A stretch of DNA of 64,000 bases from Bacteroidales bacterium (GCA_017471045.1 JAFUWZ010000026.1:20257-84256); one strand, 5' to 3'; counted from the stretch's first letter, positions 8,666-17,741 are shown. The notes: generated from the letters alone by a model not told the origin. Made by a program: numbers and translations.

Positions 8666-11047
8666 ATGAAAGAAGAAACCAAGAAGAAGATAAGCAAGTG
8701 GTTCTGGATCCTGTTGGCGGCCCCGTTCGCCGCCCTGCTCCTGATGCTGCTCGTCGTCTGGCTGTTCGCCAGGATCCCTTCCTTCGAGGAGCTGGAGAAT
8801 CCGGACAGCAAACTGGCCACGCAAGTGATCGCCGAGGAAGGCGAGACCTTGACCACTTTCCATATCGAGAATCGTACTTTCGTCACTTACGAAGATCTCT
8901 CCGAACACTTGGTCCATGCGACGATTGCGACCGAAGACGCCCGTTTCCTGAAACATTCCGGCATCGATTTCAAGGGCCTGGCCCGCGTGTTCTTCAAGAC
9001 GCTCCTGCTGAACCGCTCCAACCAGGGCGGCGGCAGCACGATCACGCAGCAGCTCGCCAAGACCCTCTATCCCCGCAAGGAACTGGACAGCAAGATCCCC
9101 GGCTGGAACAAGGTGGAGATGGTCTGGATCAAGCTGAAGGAGTGGATCACGGCCGTCAAGCTGGAGCGGGAGTACACCAAGGAAGAGATCATGTACATGT
9201 ATCTCAACTCCGTCTTTTTCGGCAGCAACGCCTATGGCATCAAGGCTGCCTCCGAAACCTTTTTCGACAAGGAACCGGCCGACCTGACCGTCGAAGAAAG
9301 CGCCACCCTCGTCGGCATGGTCAACAAACCGACCCGCTACAATCCGGCGCTCAATCCGGACAAGTCCCTGGCGCGTCGCAATTTCGTCATTTCCCAGATG
9401 GAAAAGGCCGGGTATCTGACCAAGGCGCAGCGGGACTCGATCCAGCAGCTTCCCATCGAACTCTCTTACCAGGTGCAGGACCACAATTCCGGCTATGGCC
9501 CCTATTTCCGCGACATGCTGCGGCGGGTGATGAACGCCAAAAAGCCGCGTCGTTCGGATTACCAGTTCCGGGAAGACTTCTCCGCCGACTCCCTCCTGTG
9601 GGCGACGGACGACCTGTATGGCTGGCTCAACAAGAATACCAAGGCGGACGGGACGCCGTACAACCTTGACAAGGACGGTCTCAAAATCTATACGACCATC
9701 AATTACAAGATGCAGCGCTACGCCGAAGAGGCCGTCGCCGAGCATCTCGGGACCAACCTGCAGAGCGCCTTTAACAAGGAGTTGAAATCCAAGCGCAACC
9801 CGCCCTTCGCCAATGATGTGGATGCGGAGACAGCCGATGTCCTGATGGCGCAGGCGCGCAGATGGAGCGACCGTTACCGCCTGGCGAAGAAGGCGGGCCT
9901 GTCCGAGTCCGAGATCCTGAAGAGCTTTGACCAGCCTGTTCCGATGAAGGTCTTTGCCTGGAACGGGAAAAAGGCCGTCGGCAAGGAGAAGGGTTATGTC
10001 GAGATCGACACCTTGATGACGCCGAACGACTCCATCCGTTACTACAAAGGCATCCTGCGGGCGGCTTTCATGGCCATCGAGCCCAGTTCCGGATATATCA
10101 AAGCCTATGTCGGCGGGCCCAATTACCGTTACTTCAAATATGACAATGCCAGGCAGGGCAAGCGGCAGATCGGATCGACCGTCAAGCCATTCCTCTACAC
10201 CCTGGCGATGCAAGGCGGCCTGTCCCCGTGTACGCAAGTCGTGAACGTGTCCCAGTCCTTCCTCAATGTGGACGGGTCCGTCTGGACGCCGCGAAGCACG
10301 GACCGTTCCGACTGGATCGGCCGCACCGTGACCCTGAAATGGGGCCTTGCCCAGAGCTCCAACAACATTTCCGCCTACCTGATGAAGCAGTTCGGGCCGG
10401 ATGCCCTGGTCCAGATGATGCGCCAGATGGGTATCTACAGTTTCCTGGATCCTGTCAATTCGCTTTGCGTAGGCGCGGCGGACATCTCCGTCTATGAGAT
10501 GGTCTCCGCCTACAACACCTTCCCCTCCAAGGGCGTCTATGTCACGCCGATGTTCGTAACGCGCATCGAGGATAACCAGGGCAACCTGCTCAGCGAGTTC
10601 ACCAACAAAAAGCGCGAAGCCATCAGCGACCAGACCGCCTATCTGATGGCCAACATGATGCGGGGCGTCGTGGACGGCGGTACGGCATCCCGTCTGCGGG
10701 GCCGCTACGGGCTGAAGGGTGAGATCGCCGGCAAGACCGGTACGACCAACGACAACTCCGACGGCTGGTTCATCGGTTACACGCCGACCATCACGGCCGG
10801 TGCCTGGGTCGGAGCGGAGGACCGCCAGGTCCACTTCCAGTCCACCGCGCTGGGCCAGGGCTCCAACGCCGCCCTGCCCATCTGGGCTCTCTGGATGCAG
10901 AAGGTGCTCAAGGACGGGACCTTGGGCATCAGCGAGAGCGACCGCTTCATCGCGCCCGCGGAGATGACCCTCAGCATGGACTGCTCCGGCGACGACAGCG
11001 CCGCGGTCAGCGGACAGAACAGTGAAACGGAATACTATTTTGAATAA
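8666..11047 (+). CDS. Class A penicillin-binding protein (PBP1a-like)
   Basis: Bifunctional glycosyltransferase/transpeptidase of 793 residues. An N-terminal membrane anchor (about residues 12-33) is followed by the GT51 domain with the catalytic glutamate in ATEDARFLKHSG and the GGSTITQQLAKTLYP motif. The transpeptidase domain has GSTVKPFLY (SxxK), SSNNISAY (SxN) and KTGTTND. A minus-7-like TAATTTTG at 8632-8639 sits upstream without a good -33 element. The ddl start follows the stop by one base, making a small cell-wall operon. The exact PBP1a versus PBP1b label is uncertain, so I give no symbol. Confidence 0.95.
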   Translation: MKEETKKKISKWFWILLAAPFAALLLMLLVVWLFARIPSFEELENPDSKLATQVIAEEGETLTTFHIENRTFVTYEDLSEHLVHATIATEDARFLKHSGIDFKGLARVFFKTLLLNRSNQGGGSTITQQLAKTLYPRKELDSKIPGWNKVEMVWIKLKEWITAVKLEREYTKEEIMYMYLNSVFFGSNAYGIKAASETFFDKEPADLTVEESATLVGMVNKPTRYNPALNPDKSLARRNFVISQMEKAGYLTKAQRDSIQQLPIELSYQVQDHNSGYGPYFRDMLRRVMNAKKPRRSDYQFREDFSADSLLWATDDLYGWLNKNTKADGTPYNLDKDGLKIYTTINYKMQRYAEEAVAEHLGTNLQSAFNKELKSKRNPPFANDVDAETADVLMAQARRWSDRYRLAKKAGLSESEILKSFDQPVPMKVFAWNGKKAVGKEKGYVEIDTLMTPNDSIRYYKGILRAAFMAIEPSSGYIKAYVGGPNYRYFKYDNARQGKRQIGSTVKPFLYTLAMQGGLSPCTQVVNVSQSFLNVDGSVWTPRSTDRSDWIGRTVTLKWGLAQSSNNISAYLMKQFGPDALVQMMRQMGIYSFLDPVNSLCVGAADISVYEMVSAYNTFPSKGVYVTPMFVTRIEDNQGNLLSEFTNKKREAISDQTAYLMANMMRGVVDGGTASRLRGRYGLKGEIAGKTGTTNDNSDGWFIGYTPTITAGAWVGAEDRQVHFQSTALGQGSNAALPIWALWMQKVLKDGTLGISESDRFIAPAEMTLSMDCSGDDSAAVSGQNSETEYYFE

Positions 11048-11048
11048 T

Positions 11049-12065
11049 ATGGGAAAGTACAAGGCGATTGCGGTCATTTACGGGAGCGATTCTTCCGAGT
11101 GGGAAGTCTCCTGCCGCAGCGGCGAATATGTGGCCTCCCGCATCGACGAGACGGCATACGATATCTATGAAATTTTTGCCCGTTTCGGGAAATGGTCCCT
11201 CGTGGCGATGCGCAAGCAGAATTCGATGCGTGTCACCTTCATGGAGGGGGCCCGGCCGGAAGTGGACAAGAGTGATTTTTCCGTCAAGATCTACGGGGAG
11301 AACGTGAAGTTTGACTTCGCCTACATCGTCCAGCACGGTTTCCCCGGAGAAACCGGCCACCTGCAGGGCTATCTGGAAATGCTGCAGGTCCCTTTCAGCA
11401 GCTGTAGCGCCTTCGTCTCGTCGGTGGTGTTTGACAAATATGCGTGCAAGAGTTATGTCCGCGGCGCCGATCCGGTCCTGTGCGCGCCCGATCTCTTCGT
11501 CCGGAAAGGTGCGGACATGGAAGCCGTTGCCCGGGAAGCCGCCGAGACGCTTACGTTCCCCGTTTTCGTCAAGCCGACCAACGGCGGATCGAGTTTCGGC
11601 ATCACGCGGGTGACGGAGCCGGACGCCTTGGCAGAAGCCGTCCAGTTTGCCTTTTCCGAGTGTCCGACCGTCATCATTGAGCAAGGCGTCTCCGGGCGCG
11701 AACTGACCTGTGCGGCTTATTTCGACGGCAAAGAAGTGAAGTCCCTGCCGGTGATCGAAATCATCACGGACAATCCCTATTTCGACTATGATGCCAAGTA
11801 CAACGGCCACAGCCGTGAGGTCTGTCCGGCGGAGATTCCCGACGAGCTGGCCGCCCTCGTGCGCCGTACCACCGAGCGCCTCTATGCCCGTTTGGGCTGC
11901 AGCGGTGTCGTCCGGATCGACTATATCGCGGCGGAAGACGGCCTCTATTTCCTGGAAGTCAACACGATTCCCGGCATGACCAGTGCTTCGCTCGTGCCCA
12001 AGATGGTCCGCGCCGCCGGGCTGGGCATGACCGATTTCCTGAGCTGCATCATTGAGAACGCGTAG
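11049..12065 (+). CDS. ddl: D-alanine--D-alanine ligase
   Basis: Cytoplasmic ATP-grasp ligase making the D-Ala-D-Ala dipeptide for peptidoglycan. Typical landmarks are HGFPGETGHLQGYLEMLQVP (substrate-binding loop), FVKPTNGGSSFGITRV (ATP-binding), VSGRELTCAAY, and the C-terminal FLEVNTIPGMTSASLVPKM metal-binding motif. An ATG at 11022 would overlap the PBP gene by 26 bases and add nine residues. I prefer the ATG at 11049, one base after the PBP stop, because homologues start with MGKYKAIAVIYG-like sequence. The neighbour consumes the end product of this pathway. Confidence 0.95.
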   Translation: MGKYKAIAVIYGSDSSEWEVSCRSGEYVASRIDETAYDIYEIFARFGKWSLVAMRKQNSMRVTFMEGARPEVDKSDFSVKIYGENVKFDFAYIVQHGFPGETGHLQGYLEMLQVPFSSCSAFVSSVVFDKYACKSYVRGADPVLCAPDLFVRKGADMEAVAREAAETLTFPVFVKPTNGGSSFGITRVTEPDALAEAVQFAFSECPTVIIEQGVSGRELTCAAYFDGKEVKSLPVIEIITDNPYFDYDAKYNGHSREVCPAEIPDELAALVRRTTERLYARLGCSGVVRIDYIAAEDGLYFLEVNTIPGMTSASLVPKMVRAAGLGMTDFLSCIIENA

Positions 12066-12074
12066 GAGCCCCGG

Positions 12075-12971
12075 ATGCTGCTCAAGGACTTCATAAACGA
12101 CGGTACGTCGTCCCTGCAGGCCCTTTATCCTACGGAAGAGGCGCGCAAGATCGTCCTGATGCTCTGCGAAGCGCTGTTGGGGGTACAAAGCTACACCCAT
12201 ATCATCGAGCCCCGGACCGAGGTCCCTTCCGGTAGGGAAGAGGTCCTAGCGGAAGCTTTGTCGCGTCTGCTCGCGGCCGAACCGGTGCAGTATGTCACCG
12301 GAGCGGCGTCATTCTGCGGGTATGATTTCCGGGTGACCCCGGATGTGTTGATCCCGCGGCCGGAGACCGAATGCCTGGTCCGGGAAGCCTGCGCGGCGGT
12401 CGAAGCGTTGCAGCGGATGCGGATCCCGGCCGGCAAGTCCGGCGAAGCGCTGCAGGTCCTGGACCTCTGCACCGGGTCCGGCTGCATCGCCTGGACGATG
12501 GCCCTGTCCCTGCCCGGGGCGCGCGTAACGGGTGTGGATGTCTCCGAAGAAGCGCTCGCCGTCGCGCGCAGGCAGGATTTCGGCCGCTTGCTCCGAAAGG
12601 CGGGCGCCCGGGCGCCGGAATTCATCCGGCTGGATGTCCTGGAACCGTCGGCCATCTTCGAAGGACGGTCCTTCGACCTGATTCTTTCCAATCCGCCCTA
12701 CATCCCCGCATCGCAAAGAGCCTTGATGCGCCCCAATGTCGTGGATCACGAGCCGTCCCTGGCTTTGTTCGTCCCGGATGCGGATCCGCTGCTTTTCTAC
12801 CGGGCGATCGCCGCCTGGGCCAAGCGTTGCCTGGCCCCGTGGGGCCGGGGTTTTGTCGAAATCCACGAGGATTTCGGGCCCCAGACGCGCGATGTTTTTC
12901 TGCAAAACGGCTTCGACCGGGCGTCCCTGGTCAAGGATTTCTATGGCAAAAACCGCATCGTAGCCTTTTAG
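12075..12971 (+). CDS. prmC: Release factor glutamine methyltransferase PrmC/HemK
   Basis: SAM-dependent N5-methyltransferase that modifies the GGQ glutamine of release factors RF1 and RF2. The SAM-binding motif reads VLDLCTGSGCIAW (about residue 128), and the catalytic NPPY motif is present as SNPPYIP (near residue 203). The N-terminal part contains the helical recognition domain with PVQYVTGAASFCGYDF and LIPRPETECL. The 298-residue length is normal. It follows ddl by 9 bases and is the last gene before a strong terminator. Confidence 0.95.
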   Translation: MLLKDFINDGTSSLQALYPTEEARKIVLMLCEALLGVQSYTHIIEPRTEVPSGREEVLAEALSRLLAAEPVQYVTGAASFCGYDFRVTPDVLIPRPETECLVREACAAVEALQRMRIPAGKSGEALQVLDLCTGSGCIAWTMALSLPGARVTGVDVSEEALAVARRQDFGRLLRKAGARAPEFIRLDVLEPSAIFEGRSFDLILSNPPYIPASQRALMRPNVVDHEPSLALFVPDADPLLFYRAIAAWAKRCLAPWGRGFVEIHEDFGPQTRDVFLQNGFDRASLVKDFYGKNRIVAF

Positions 12972-13000
12972 AAGGGGTGTTTCTTCTTTTTGGATCCGAT

Positions 13001-13034
13001 TAGCCGTGTGAAAATTTTTTACACGGCTATTTTT
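13001..13034 (+). terminator. Intrinsic terminator after prmC
   Basis: AGCCGTGT at 13002-13009 pairs with ACACGGCT at 13021-13028; the flanking T/A and the A4/T4 tracts inside extend the stem. TTTTT follows at once. It closes the PBP-ddl-prmC operon. Confidence 0.85.
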
Positions 13035-13069
13035 CGCTCCCTTTGCAGGAGATCAAAACAGATGGAACT

Positions 13070-14320
13070 ATGAAGACTTTATTCGGTAGGTTCTTGCCCT
13101 TGCTTGCACCCCTGTGCGTGCTGATGCTCATGGATTCCTGCGGGCGTCCGGCCCCGGAGCCGGAGTATCTCTCCGTGGGCATCCCGCCGCTGACGTTGTC
13201 CGGGGTGGCCCAGTTGTTTTCCGGGCTCCCCTTGGGACCCGAGCAGGTCCGGGAGGTCCGGGATGCCGTGCGCTCCTCCTCATCCTGCGGCTATGACGAA
13301 GAGTATATGATGCGCGACCTGTTCGAGGCGCCTGGCTCGGGTGTCGGTTCCGCCCGGGAGGAGACACGCGCTTCTTCGTATGTCCATCCCCTGCGGGACC
13401 TGATCCGGGCCCATCTGGCCGAACGGACGCTCACCCGCGCCGGCGGGGACGTGGACGTGGAGGCCTTCATCGCCTCCTTGTCGGCCTCGGGCATGCAGAT
13501 CTATTGGCCCTATTCCGACGCATGGGACGGTGAGACGATGCCGCTCATCACCTTCGATCCGGAATCGGAAGCGGCGGCCAACATCGGCTACGAGACCTGG
13601 CTGGAGTCCGATGGGACCGTGCGTGTCCGGCAGGTTACGGTGGATGAGGAGGTGGCGAGGACGCGCCCGGTCTGGGTGATCAATGCCAACGACGACAGCG
13701 CTTATACTTCCCTGGAGCAGCTGCGGCGTCAGGATCCCGGCTGGGGTCAGGGAGGTCGTATCTTGGTCGGAGCGTTGCCGGGTCAGGACCTTCCGGCACC
13801 CCGGAGCCGGGTGGAATCCCCGACCGGTCGCGAGGACGTTTCGCAGGATTTCCGGACCCTGGTCCTCAAGGACTTCAAGATGAAGCAGCACTACGACAGC
13901 TGGTTCCGGGGCGCTTCGGAGTTCTGGGTCAAGTGTGGTTCGGTGCAGGGTTTCACGGCTTCGACGGAAGCGGAAATGCGCCTGTTCCAGCCCTCGGTGA
14001 CGGACTTCATGATTTCCGTCAAGCGGGACCAGTTGGGCCTCACCCTGCCTTTCGATGCGGTCATCATCTCCGACTGGACGGAGCAGCTGGACAGTTTCGC
14101 CTTCCTCATCGTGGAGGATGACGGCGGAACACGGACCTCCTGGAAGGTGGATGCGACCGTCAAGGTCCAGTCCAAAAGTTATGGGATCACCATCGACATT
14201 CCCTACAATGAGCGGGATGACATCGTCTGGCGCGGGTCCCTGACCAGCCGCTACTTCGAAAAATACGCCGGCGAAGTCGTCCATTTCGGCGGTGTGGACG
14301 TCACCTTTGAACTCCGGTGA
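13070..14320 (+). CDS. Lipoprotein of unknown function
   Basis: A 416-residue protein that I do not recognise. It begins MKTLFGRFLPLLAP and has a signal peptide ending in a lipobox (LMLMDSC, cysteine at about residue 24), so it is probably anchored in the outer or inner membrane. Acidic and aromatic motifs stand out: QIYWPYSDAWDGE, PLITFDPESEAAANIGYE, and a C-terminal beta-rich part ending YAGEVVHFGGVDVTFELR. No catalytic motif is evident. An upstream TTG at 13043 would place nine charged residues before the signal peptide, so I use the ATG at 13070. It stands alone, after the terminator and before the toxin-antitoxin pair. Confidence 0.8.
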   Translation: MKTLFGRFLPLLAPLCVLMLMDSCGRPAPEPEYLSVGIPPLTLSGVAQLFSGLPLGPEQVREVRDAVRSSSSCGYDEEYMMRDLFEAPGSGVGSAREETRASSYVHPLRDLIRAHLAERTLTRAGGDVDVEAFIASLSASGMQIYWPYSDAWDGETMPLITFDPESEAAANIGYETWLESDGTVRVRQVTVDEEVARTRPVWVINANDDSAYTSLEQLRRQDPGWGQGGRILVGALPGQDLPAPRSRVESPTGREDVSQDFRTLVLKDFKMKQHYDSWFRGASEFWVKCGSVQGFTASTEAEMRLFQPSVTDFMISVKRDQLGLTLPFDAVIISDWTEQLDSFAFLIVEDDGGTRTSWKVDATVKVQSKSYGITIDIPYNERDDIVWRGSLTSRYFEKYAGEVVHFGGVDVTFELR

Positions 14321-14335
14321 GCATACGTCCGCCCT

Positions 14336-14387
14336 TTTGAAGTACGGAAATAAGTACTTATATTTGTCGTTGATAAAGCATAAGTAC
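14336..14387 (+). promoter_or_regulatory. Promoter and repeated operator of the YefM/YoeB operon
   Basis: TTTG at 14336-14339, 19 bases, then TATATTTG at 14359-14366. Three AAGTAC repeats begin at 14340, 14352 and 14382; the middle one is inside the perfect palindrome TAAGTACTTA (14351-14360), which overlaps the -7 element. This layout fits autorepression by the antitoxin. Confidence 0.65.
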
Positions 14388-14388
14388 T

Positions 14389-14643
14389 ATGATCACAACG
14401 ACCTATACGGATTTTAGAAAAAACTTGAAAGGTTTCTTGGATCGGGTGACGGATGATGCGGACAGTGTCATTATCAACCGTCCGGAAGGGAAAGCCGTCG
14501 TCATTATTTCTTTGGAAGAGTACGAGTCTTTGAAAGAAACCCGGTATATCCTTTCCTCCAAGAGAATGCGTGATATCATTCAGAAGGGAGAGGACGATAT
14601 CCGGGCCGGGAACTTCAAAATGATCGATCCCGATGAATTATAG
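14389..14643 (+). CDS. Type II antitoxin, Phd/YefM family
   Basis: An 84-residue antitoxin. The N-terminal DNA-binding domain reads MITTTYTDFRKNLKGFLDRV with the typical VIINRPEGKAVVIISLEEYESLKET continuation; the C-terminal third is acidic and likely wraps the toxin. It represses its own promoter in known pairs, and the upstream AAGTAC repeats fit this. Its last 11 bases overlap the toxin gene, which implies coupled translation. Base composition is more AT-rich than the neighbours, as expected for a mobile module. Confidence 0.9.
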   Translation: MITTTYTDFRKNLKGFLDRVTDDADSVIINRPEGKAVVIISLEEYESLKETRYILSSKRMRDIIQKGEDDIRAGNFKMIDPDEL

Positions 14644-14905
14644 GATTGCCTTGCTCCCTCAGGCTGAGGAAGATCTGGCGTATTGGCTTCAGACGGATCT
14701 GCGGACCGTGGTCCGGATCAAGCGCTTGCTGAAAGATATCTCCGACCATCCTTATTCCGGATTGGGGAAACCCGAACCGCTCAAATGGACCCTTTCCGGG
14801 AAATGGTCCCGCCGGATCAACCGGAAGGACCGCATCATCTATAAAGTGGACGGAGACAGGGTTCTTGTCTTCGTCCTGGCAATGCGGTATCATTATGAAC
14901 CGTGA
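14633..14905 (+). CDS. Type II toxin, YoeB/Txe family mRNA interferase
   Basis: A 90-residue ribosome-dependent endoribonuclease of the RelE fold. The start LPQAEEDLAYW is followed by the family block GLGKPEPLKWTLSGKWSRRI, then DRIIYKV and the C-terminal MRYHYEP. The conserved glutamate, arginine and histidine positions known from E. coli YoeB (E46, R65, H83) appear to be present in PEPLK, RRINRKDR and YHY. It overlaps the antitoxin gene by 11 bases and converges on hemW. Confidence 0.92.
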   Translation: MNYRIALLPQAEEDLAYWLQTDLRTVVRIKRLLKDISDHPYSGLGKPEPLKWTLSGKWSRRINRKDRIIYKVDGDRVLVFVLAMRYHYEP

Positions 14906-14915
14906 AGACGGGAAT

Positions 14916-16001
14916 TTAGCTTAAGGTGCGGATGATGTCGTCGGAGACAAAAAAATGGTCTTCGGGGATGCGGATGCGGTCCTGCACCTGGCAGAGAGAC
15001 CCTTCTGCGAGCAAAGCTTGCAGGGGACGAGTTTCGCTGTGGGCGCGCAGCCACGCCGCCGGCAACCCTTCGGCGGTCCGCAGGCCCAGCATCAGCGTTT
15101 CCAGCCTCACCGCCTCATCTGTAAGCGTTTCTGTGCTGCGCTGCCAGCCGGAGAGCGCCTCGCTGTTCCAGCTGCGCTGACGCTTCCCGTCGAAGGAATG
15201 GGCTCCGGGGCCGAGACCCACATAGGGGAGACGCCGCCAGTAGGCGCTGTTGTGGACAGCCTCGCGACCCGGCAGGGCGAAATTGGAGATTTCATAGTGC
15301 CGGAAGCCGGCTGCTTCCATCCGCTCGCACAGGGCTTCGTATTGGCCCCGGCACTGCTCGTCCGGTGCTTCGACGTAGGTACCCTGTCGCACCATTTCCG
15401 CCAGGGCACTCCCCGGTTCGATGCTGAGCTGGTAAGCGGAGAGATGCTCCGGACACAGGGCCAGCACCTGATCGAGCGTCGAGCGCCAATGCGCCGGGGA
15501 GAGCTGCGACAGGCCGAAGATGAGATCCAGGCTGAGGTTTCGCACGCCCGCTTCCCGCAGGATCCGCACGGCTTCTGTGGCTCGCGCACTGTCGTGCCGG
15601 CGCCGCATCCAGCGCAGGACCCCGTCGTCCATCGACTGCACGCCCATGCTGATCCGGCTGACCCCCAGCTCGAGCAGGGCCTCGACATAGGCCGGACCCC
15701 GCAAGACGATGTCTTCCGGATTGACTTCGATGGTGAATTCCTCGTAGGGGCCGGCGTCCAGATGCCGGACGATACGCTGTAATTCGCCGATATTCAGGAC
15801 GGAAGGTGTTCCGCCTCCGATATACAACGTCCGGAGCCCCCGGCTTGCTTCGATTTCGTCGCGGCGCCCGTCGATCTCCCGGCACATCCGGTCCGCAAAA
15901 AGCTTCTGCGCCCGCTCGGACTCATTCGCAGGACAGACCTCCGAATAGAAGTCGCAGTAGGCGCAGAAACTCTTACAGAAAGGGACGTGCAGGTAGATCA
16001 T
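14916..16001 (-). CDS. hemW: HemW, radical SAM heme chaperone
   Basis: A 361-residue radical SAM protein. The cluster motif CxxxCxxC is at the N-terminus in HVPFCKSFCAYCDFYS, followed by YIGGGTPSVL, the GVQSMDDGVLRWMRR region and LDLIFGLSQ. The C-terminal HemN-like domain contains FALPGREAVHNSAYW and GLGPGAHSFDG. Absence of an N-terminal extension and presence of HNxxYW favour HemW (heme chaperone) over the coproporphyrinogen oxidase HemN. The gene ends 10 bases from the convergent toxin gene and follows a coiled-coil membrane protein gene at 9 bases. Confidence 0.93.
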   Translation of the reverse strand: MIYLHVPFCKSFCAYCDFYSEVCPANESERAQKLFADRMCREIDGRRDEIEASRGLRTLYIGGGTPSVLNIGELQRIVRHLDAGPYEEFTIEVNPEDIVLRGPAYVEALLELGVSRISMGVQSMDDGVLRWMRRRHDSARATEAVRILREAGVRNLSLDLIFGLSQLSPAHWRSTLDQVLALCPEHLSAYQLSIEPGSALAEMVRQGTYVEAPDEQCRGQYEALCERMEAAGFRHYEISNFALPGREAVHNSAYWRRLPYVGLGPGAHSFDGKRQRSWNSEALSGWQRSTETLTDEAVRLETLMLGLRTAEGLPAAWLRAHSETRPLQALLAEGSLCQVQDRIRIPEDHFFVSDDIIRTLS

Positions 16002-16010
16002 CCGCCTTCG

Positions 16011-16931
16011 TTACCGGAGCAGGACCTCGGCGCTGCCGAGGAAACTGTCCTTCGTATAGGCTTCGACCGTATAGATACCCTTCTCGTAGGCCGGGATGTC
16101 GTTGAGGTAGATGCTCAACTCGACCTCCTTGCCTTCGTAGTCCACTTCACGCGACGCGGAAGCCGGCAGCGTGGAGCCCTGGTAAGCGAATGAGCCGGAG
16201 CTGCCGTTGGTCAGCAGGATGCCCTCCGGATCCTTGATGCGGATGTAGACGCGGACCGGTCCCTTCGGGGCCAGGTCGTTCTCCACGAGGCTGAGTGTCG
16301 TGAGCAGGCGGACCACCCGGCTGCTGCGGTCGGTGACCTTGTCGGTGCTGTTGTAGGCGTCGAGGCGGATGCCCCGGGCCTTCAGCACGGAGCCGGCCGC
16401 CACCTGGCCACTGAGGCTCTCGACCTGCTGGGTCAGCTCCTTGTTGGCCTTGCGCGACTCGGCGGCTTCCTTGCGGGCTGCTGCGGCGTCGGCCGTCAGC
16501 TGATGGTTGAGGGTATTGAGCGAGTCGATCTGCGTGATGTAGTTGCGCATGATGCTGCGCAGTGTGCCGAGTTCCTTCTCATACTGGCGCATCTGCGCGC
16601 GGTTGGTGGCTTCGGTTTTCTTGATCCGTTCCACGAGTTGGGCGACCTCTTCGCGGGAGGAGTCCAGCTGGGAATTGATCGTATCATAGTCCGAAGAGAG
16701 GCTGGCATAATCTCCCTGGAGCGCGACGATCTGCTCCGTGAGGTCCTGCTTCTCGACTTCCAGCTCCTTGACGAGGCTGCTCTTCTGGATCCAGATGTAG
16801 GCCAGTGCGGCTGCCAGCAGCGCCGCGACGGCAATGAGGGCGTACATGACCTTGCGCAGGTCCGTATTCCGTTCTTTCCTTTCTCTTTCTTCGCGGTCGA
16901 GCCGCTCGAGCGGATCTTCTTTGTATGCCAT
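16011..16931 (-). CDS. Membrane-anchored coiled-coil protein, unknown function
   Basis: A 306-residue protein with a charged cytoplasmic N-terminus (LERLDREERERKERN), one membrane helix at about residues 28-47, and then a long coiled coil to about residue 180 (heptad-rich LVKELEVEKQDLTEQIVAL and following). The C-terminal 120 residues look like a beta-sandwich (VRVYIRIKDPEGILL, EVELSIYLNDI). The C-terminal part is probably periplasmic. No enzyme motif is seen. It precedes hemW with a 9-base gap and may share its transcript. I do not recognise a named family. Confidence 0.85.
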   Translation of the reverse strand: MAYKEDPLERLDREERERKERNTDLRKVMYALIAVAALLAAALAYIWIQKSSLVKELEVEKQDLTEQIVALQGDYASLSSDYDTINSQLDSSREEVAQLVERIKKTEATNRAQMRQYEKELGTLRSIMRNYITQIDSLNTLNHQLTADAAAARKEAAESRKANKELTQQVESLSGQVAAGSVLKARGIRLDAYNSTDKVTDRSSRVVRLLTTLSLVENDLAPKGPVRVYIRIKDPEGILLTNGSSGSFAYQGSTLPASASREVDYEGKEVELSIYLNDIPAYEKGIYTVEAYTKDSFLGSAEVLLR

Positions 16932-17006
16932 AGCGTTGTCTTTTACAATAACGGGGTAAAATTAGCAAATTTCGTACACAAATTGAAAATTATTATATTT
17001 ACGCCT

Positions 17007-17471
17007 ATGAAATACATCGTCCGTGTCCTCAAATATTTCGTGTTCGTCACCGTGGTGATGGCCCTTATCCTTGGGGTGCTCGCCCTTGCCGGCGTCGTGG
17101 AGAAAGATATTTCCCAGATGTTCCGCAACGGCTGGAACTCCATCTGGCAGATCGCCCTGATGTTCCTGGCCGTTTCGGCCGTCTATCCCCGTTTCGGCTT
17201 CACCCGGCGCGGCGTCGTGATTCCCGGCAGCTACGAGCAGATCCGTCCCGGCCTTGTCCACTATATGGCGGAGCGCGGTTACGTCGTCGAGAAGGAGGAA
17301 GGGGAGGACCTGTTTTTCCGCTGCAAATCACCCTTCCAGCGCTTTTCGAAACTCCTGTGGGAGGACCGGATCCGTTTCCGGCGCGACCGGGCCGGCTATT
17401 ACATCGAAGGCCGCACCAAGGACGTCGTTCGTATCGCTTCCGGCCTGGAGGCCCGTATGGGGGCGGAGTAG
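17007..17471 (+). CDS. Small inner-membrane protein, unknown function
   Basis: A 154-residue protein with two predicted membrane helices (about residues 9-29 and 46-62, VVMALILGVLALAGVV and IWQIALMFLAVSAVY). A cytoplasmic tail rich in Arg, Lys and aromatic residues follows (KSPFQRFSKLLWEDRI). The reading frame is open far upstream, but only from the ATG at 17007 does it avoid the divergent coiled-coil gene. The TATATTTA about 12 bases upstream is a near match to a -7 element. Such small proteins are conserved in Bacteroidales, but no role is known to me. Confidence 0.8.
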   Translation: MKYIVRVLKYFVFVTVVMALILGVLALAGVVEKDISQMFRNGWNSIWQIALMFLAVSAVYPRFGFTRRGVVIPGSYEQIRPGLVHYMAERGYVVEKEEGEDLFFRCKSPFQRFSKLLWEDRIRFRRDRAGYYIEGRTKDVVRIASGLEARMGAE

Positions 17472-17491
17472 CTTGCCTCAAGGCTTTCCGG

Positions 17492-17671
17492 GTGGATGCC
17501 GGTCACAGCCGGACCTTCCCTCTCCAGCCTGTCCGGATCCGGGAAGGACAGTCCCGGAAGCTGCGCCCCGGGATGAAGGCAGGAGAAGCGATGGTCGTCG
17601 CCATTGCTCCGGATGGCGCCCGGGAGTCTTTCCTGGTCCAGGTGCTCCCTGCGGAGAACGGGTCCGAATGA
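17492..17671 (+). CDS. Possible small protein or gene remnant
   Basis: From a GTG at 17492 the frame stays open for 59 residues to a stop at 17669-17671, reading VDAGHSRTFPLQPVRIRE, then LRPGMKAGEAMVVAIAPDG and ESFLVQVLPAENGSE. The pattern of hydrophobic strands looks protein-like, but there is no clear start signal. It could be the tail of a decayed gene between the membrane protein and the tRNA. Low certainty. Confidence 0.25.
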   Translation: MDAGHSRTFPLQPVRIREGQSRKLRPGMKAGEAMVVAIAPDGARESFLVQVLPAENGSE

Positions 17672-17701
17672 GGTTTTCACGAAATCTTTCGCCCCATCCG
17701 C

Positions 17702-17731
17702 TTGCAAATATCAAAATAATGACTACCTTTG
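17702..17731 (+). promoter_or_regulatory. Promoter of tRNA-Val
   Basis: TTG at 17702-17704, a 19-base spacer and TACCTTTG at 17724-17731, a full match to the Bacteroidota consensus. The tRNA begins 10 bases later. Confidence 0.75.
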
Positions 17732-17741
17732 CAATCCAATC

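Noticed and set aside
8624-11077. 817-codon minus-strand frame opposite the class A PBP and ddl
   Set aside because: Translation is His/Asp/Arg/Gly-rich without domains; it spans two real genes and their junction.
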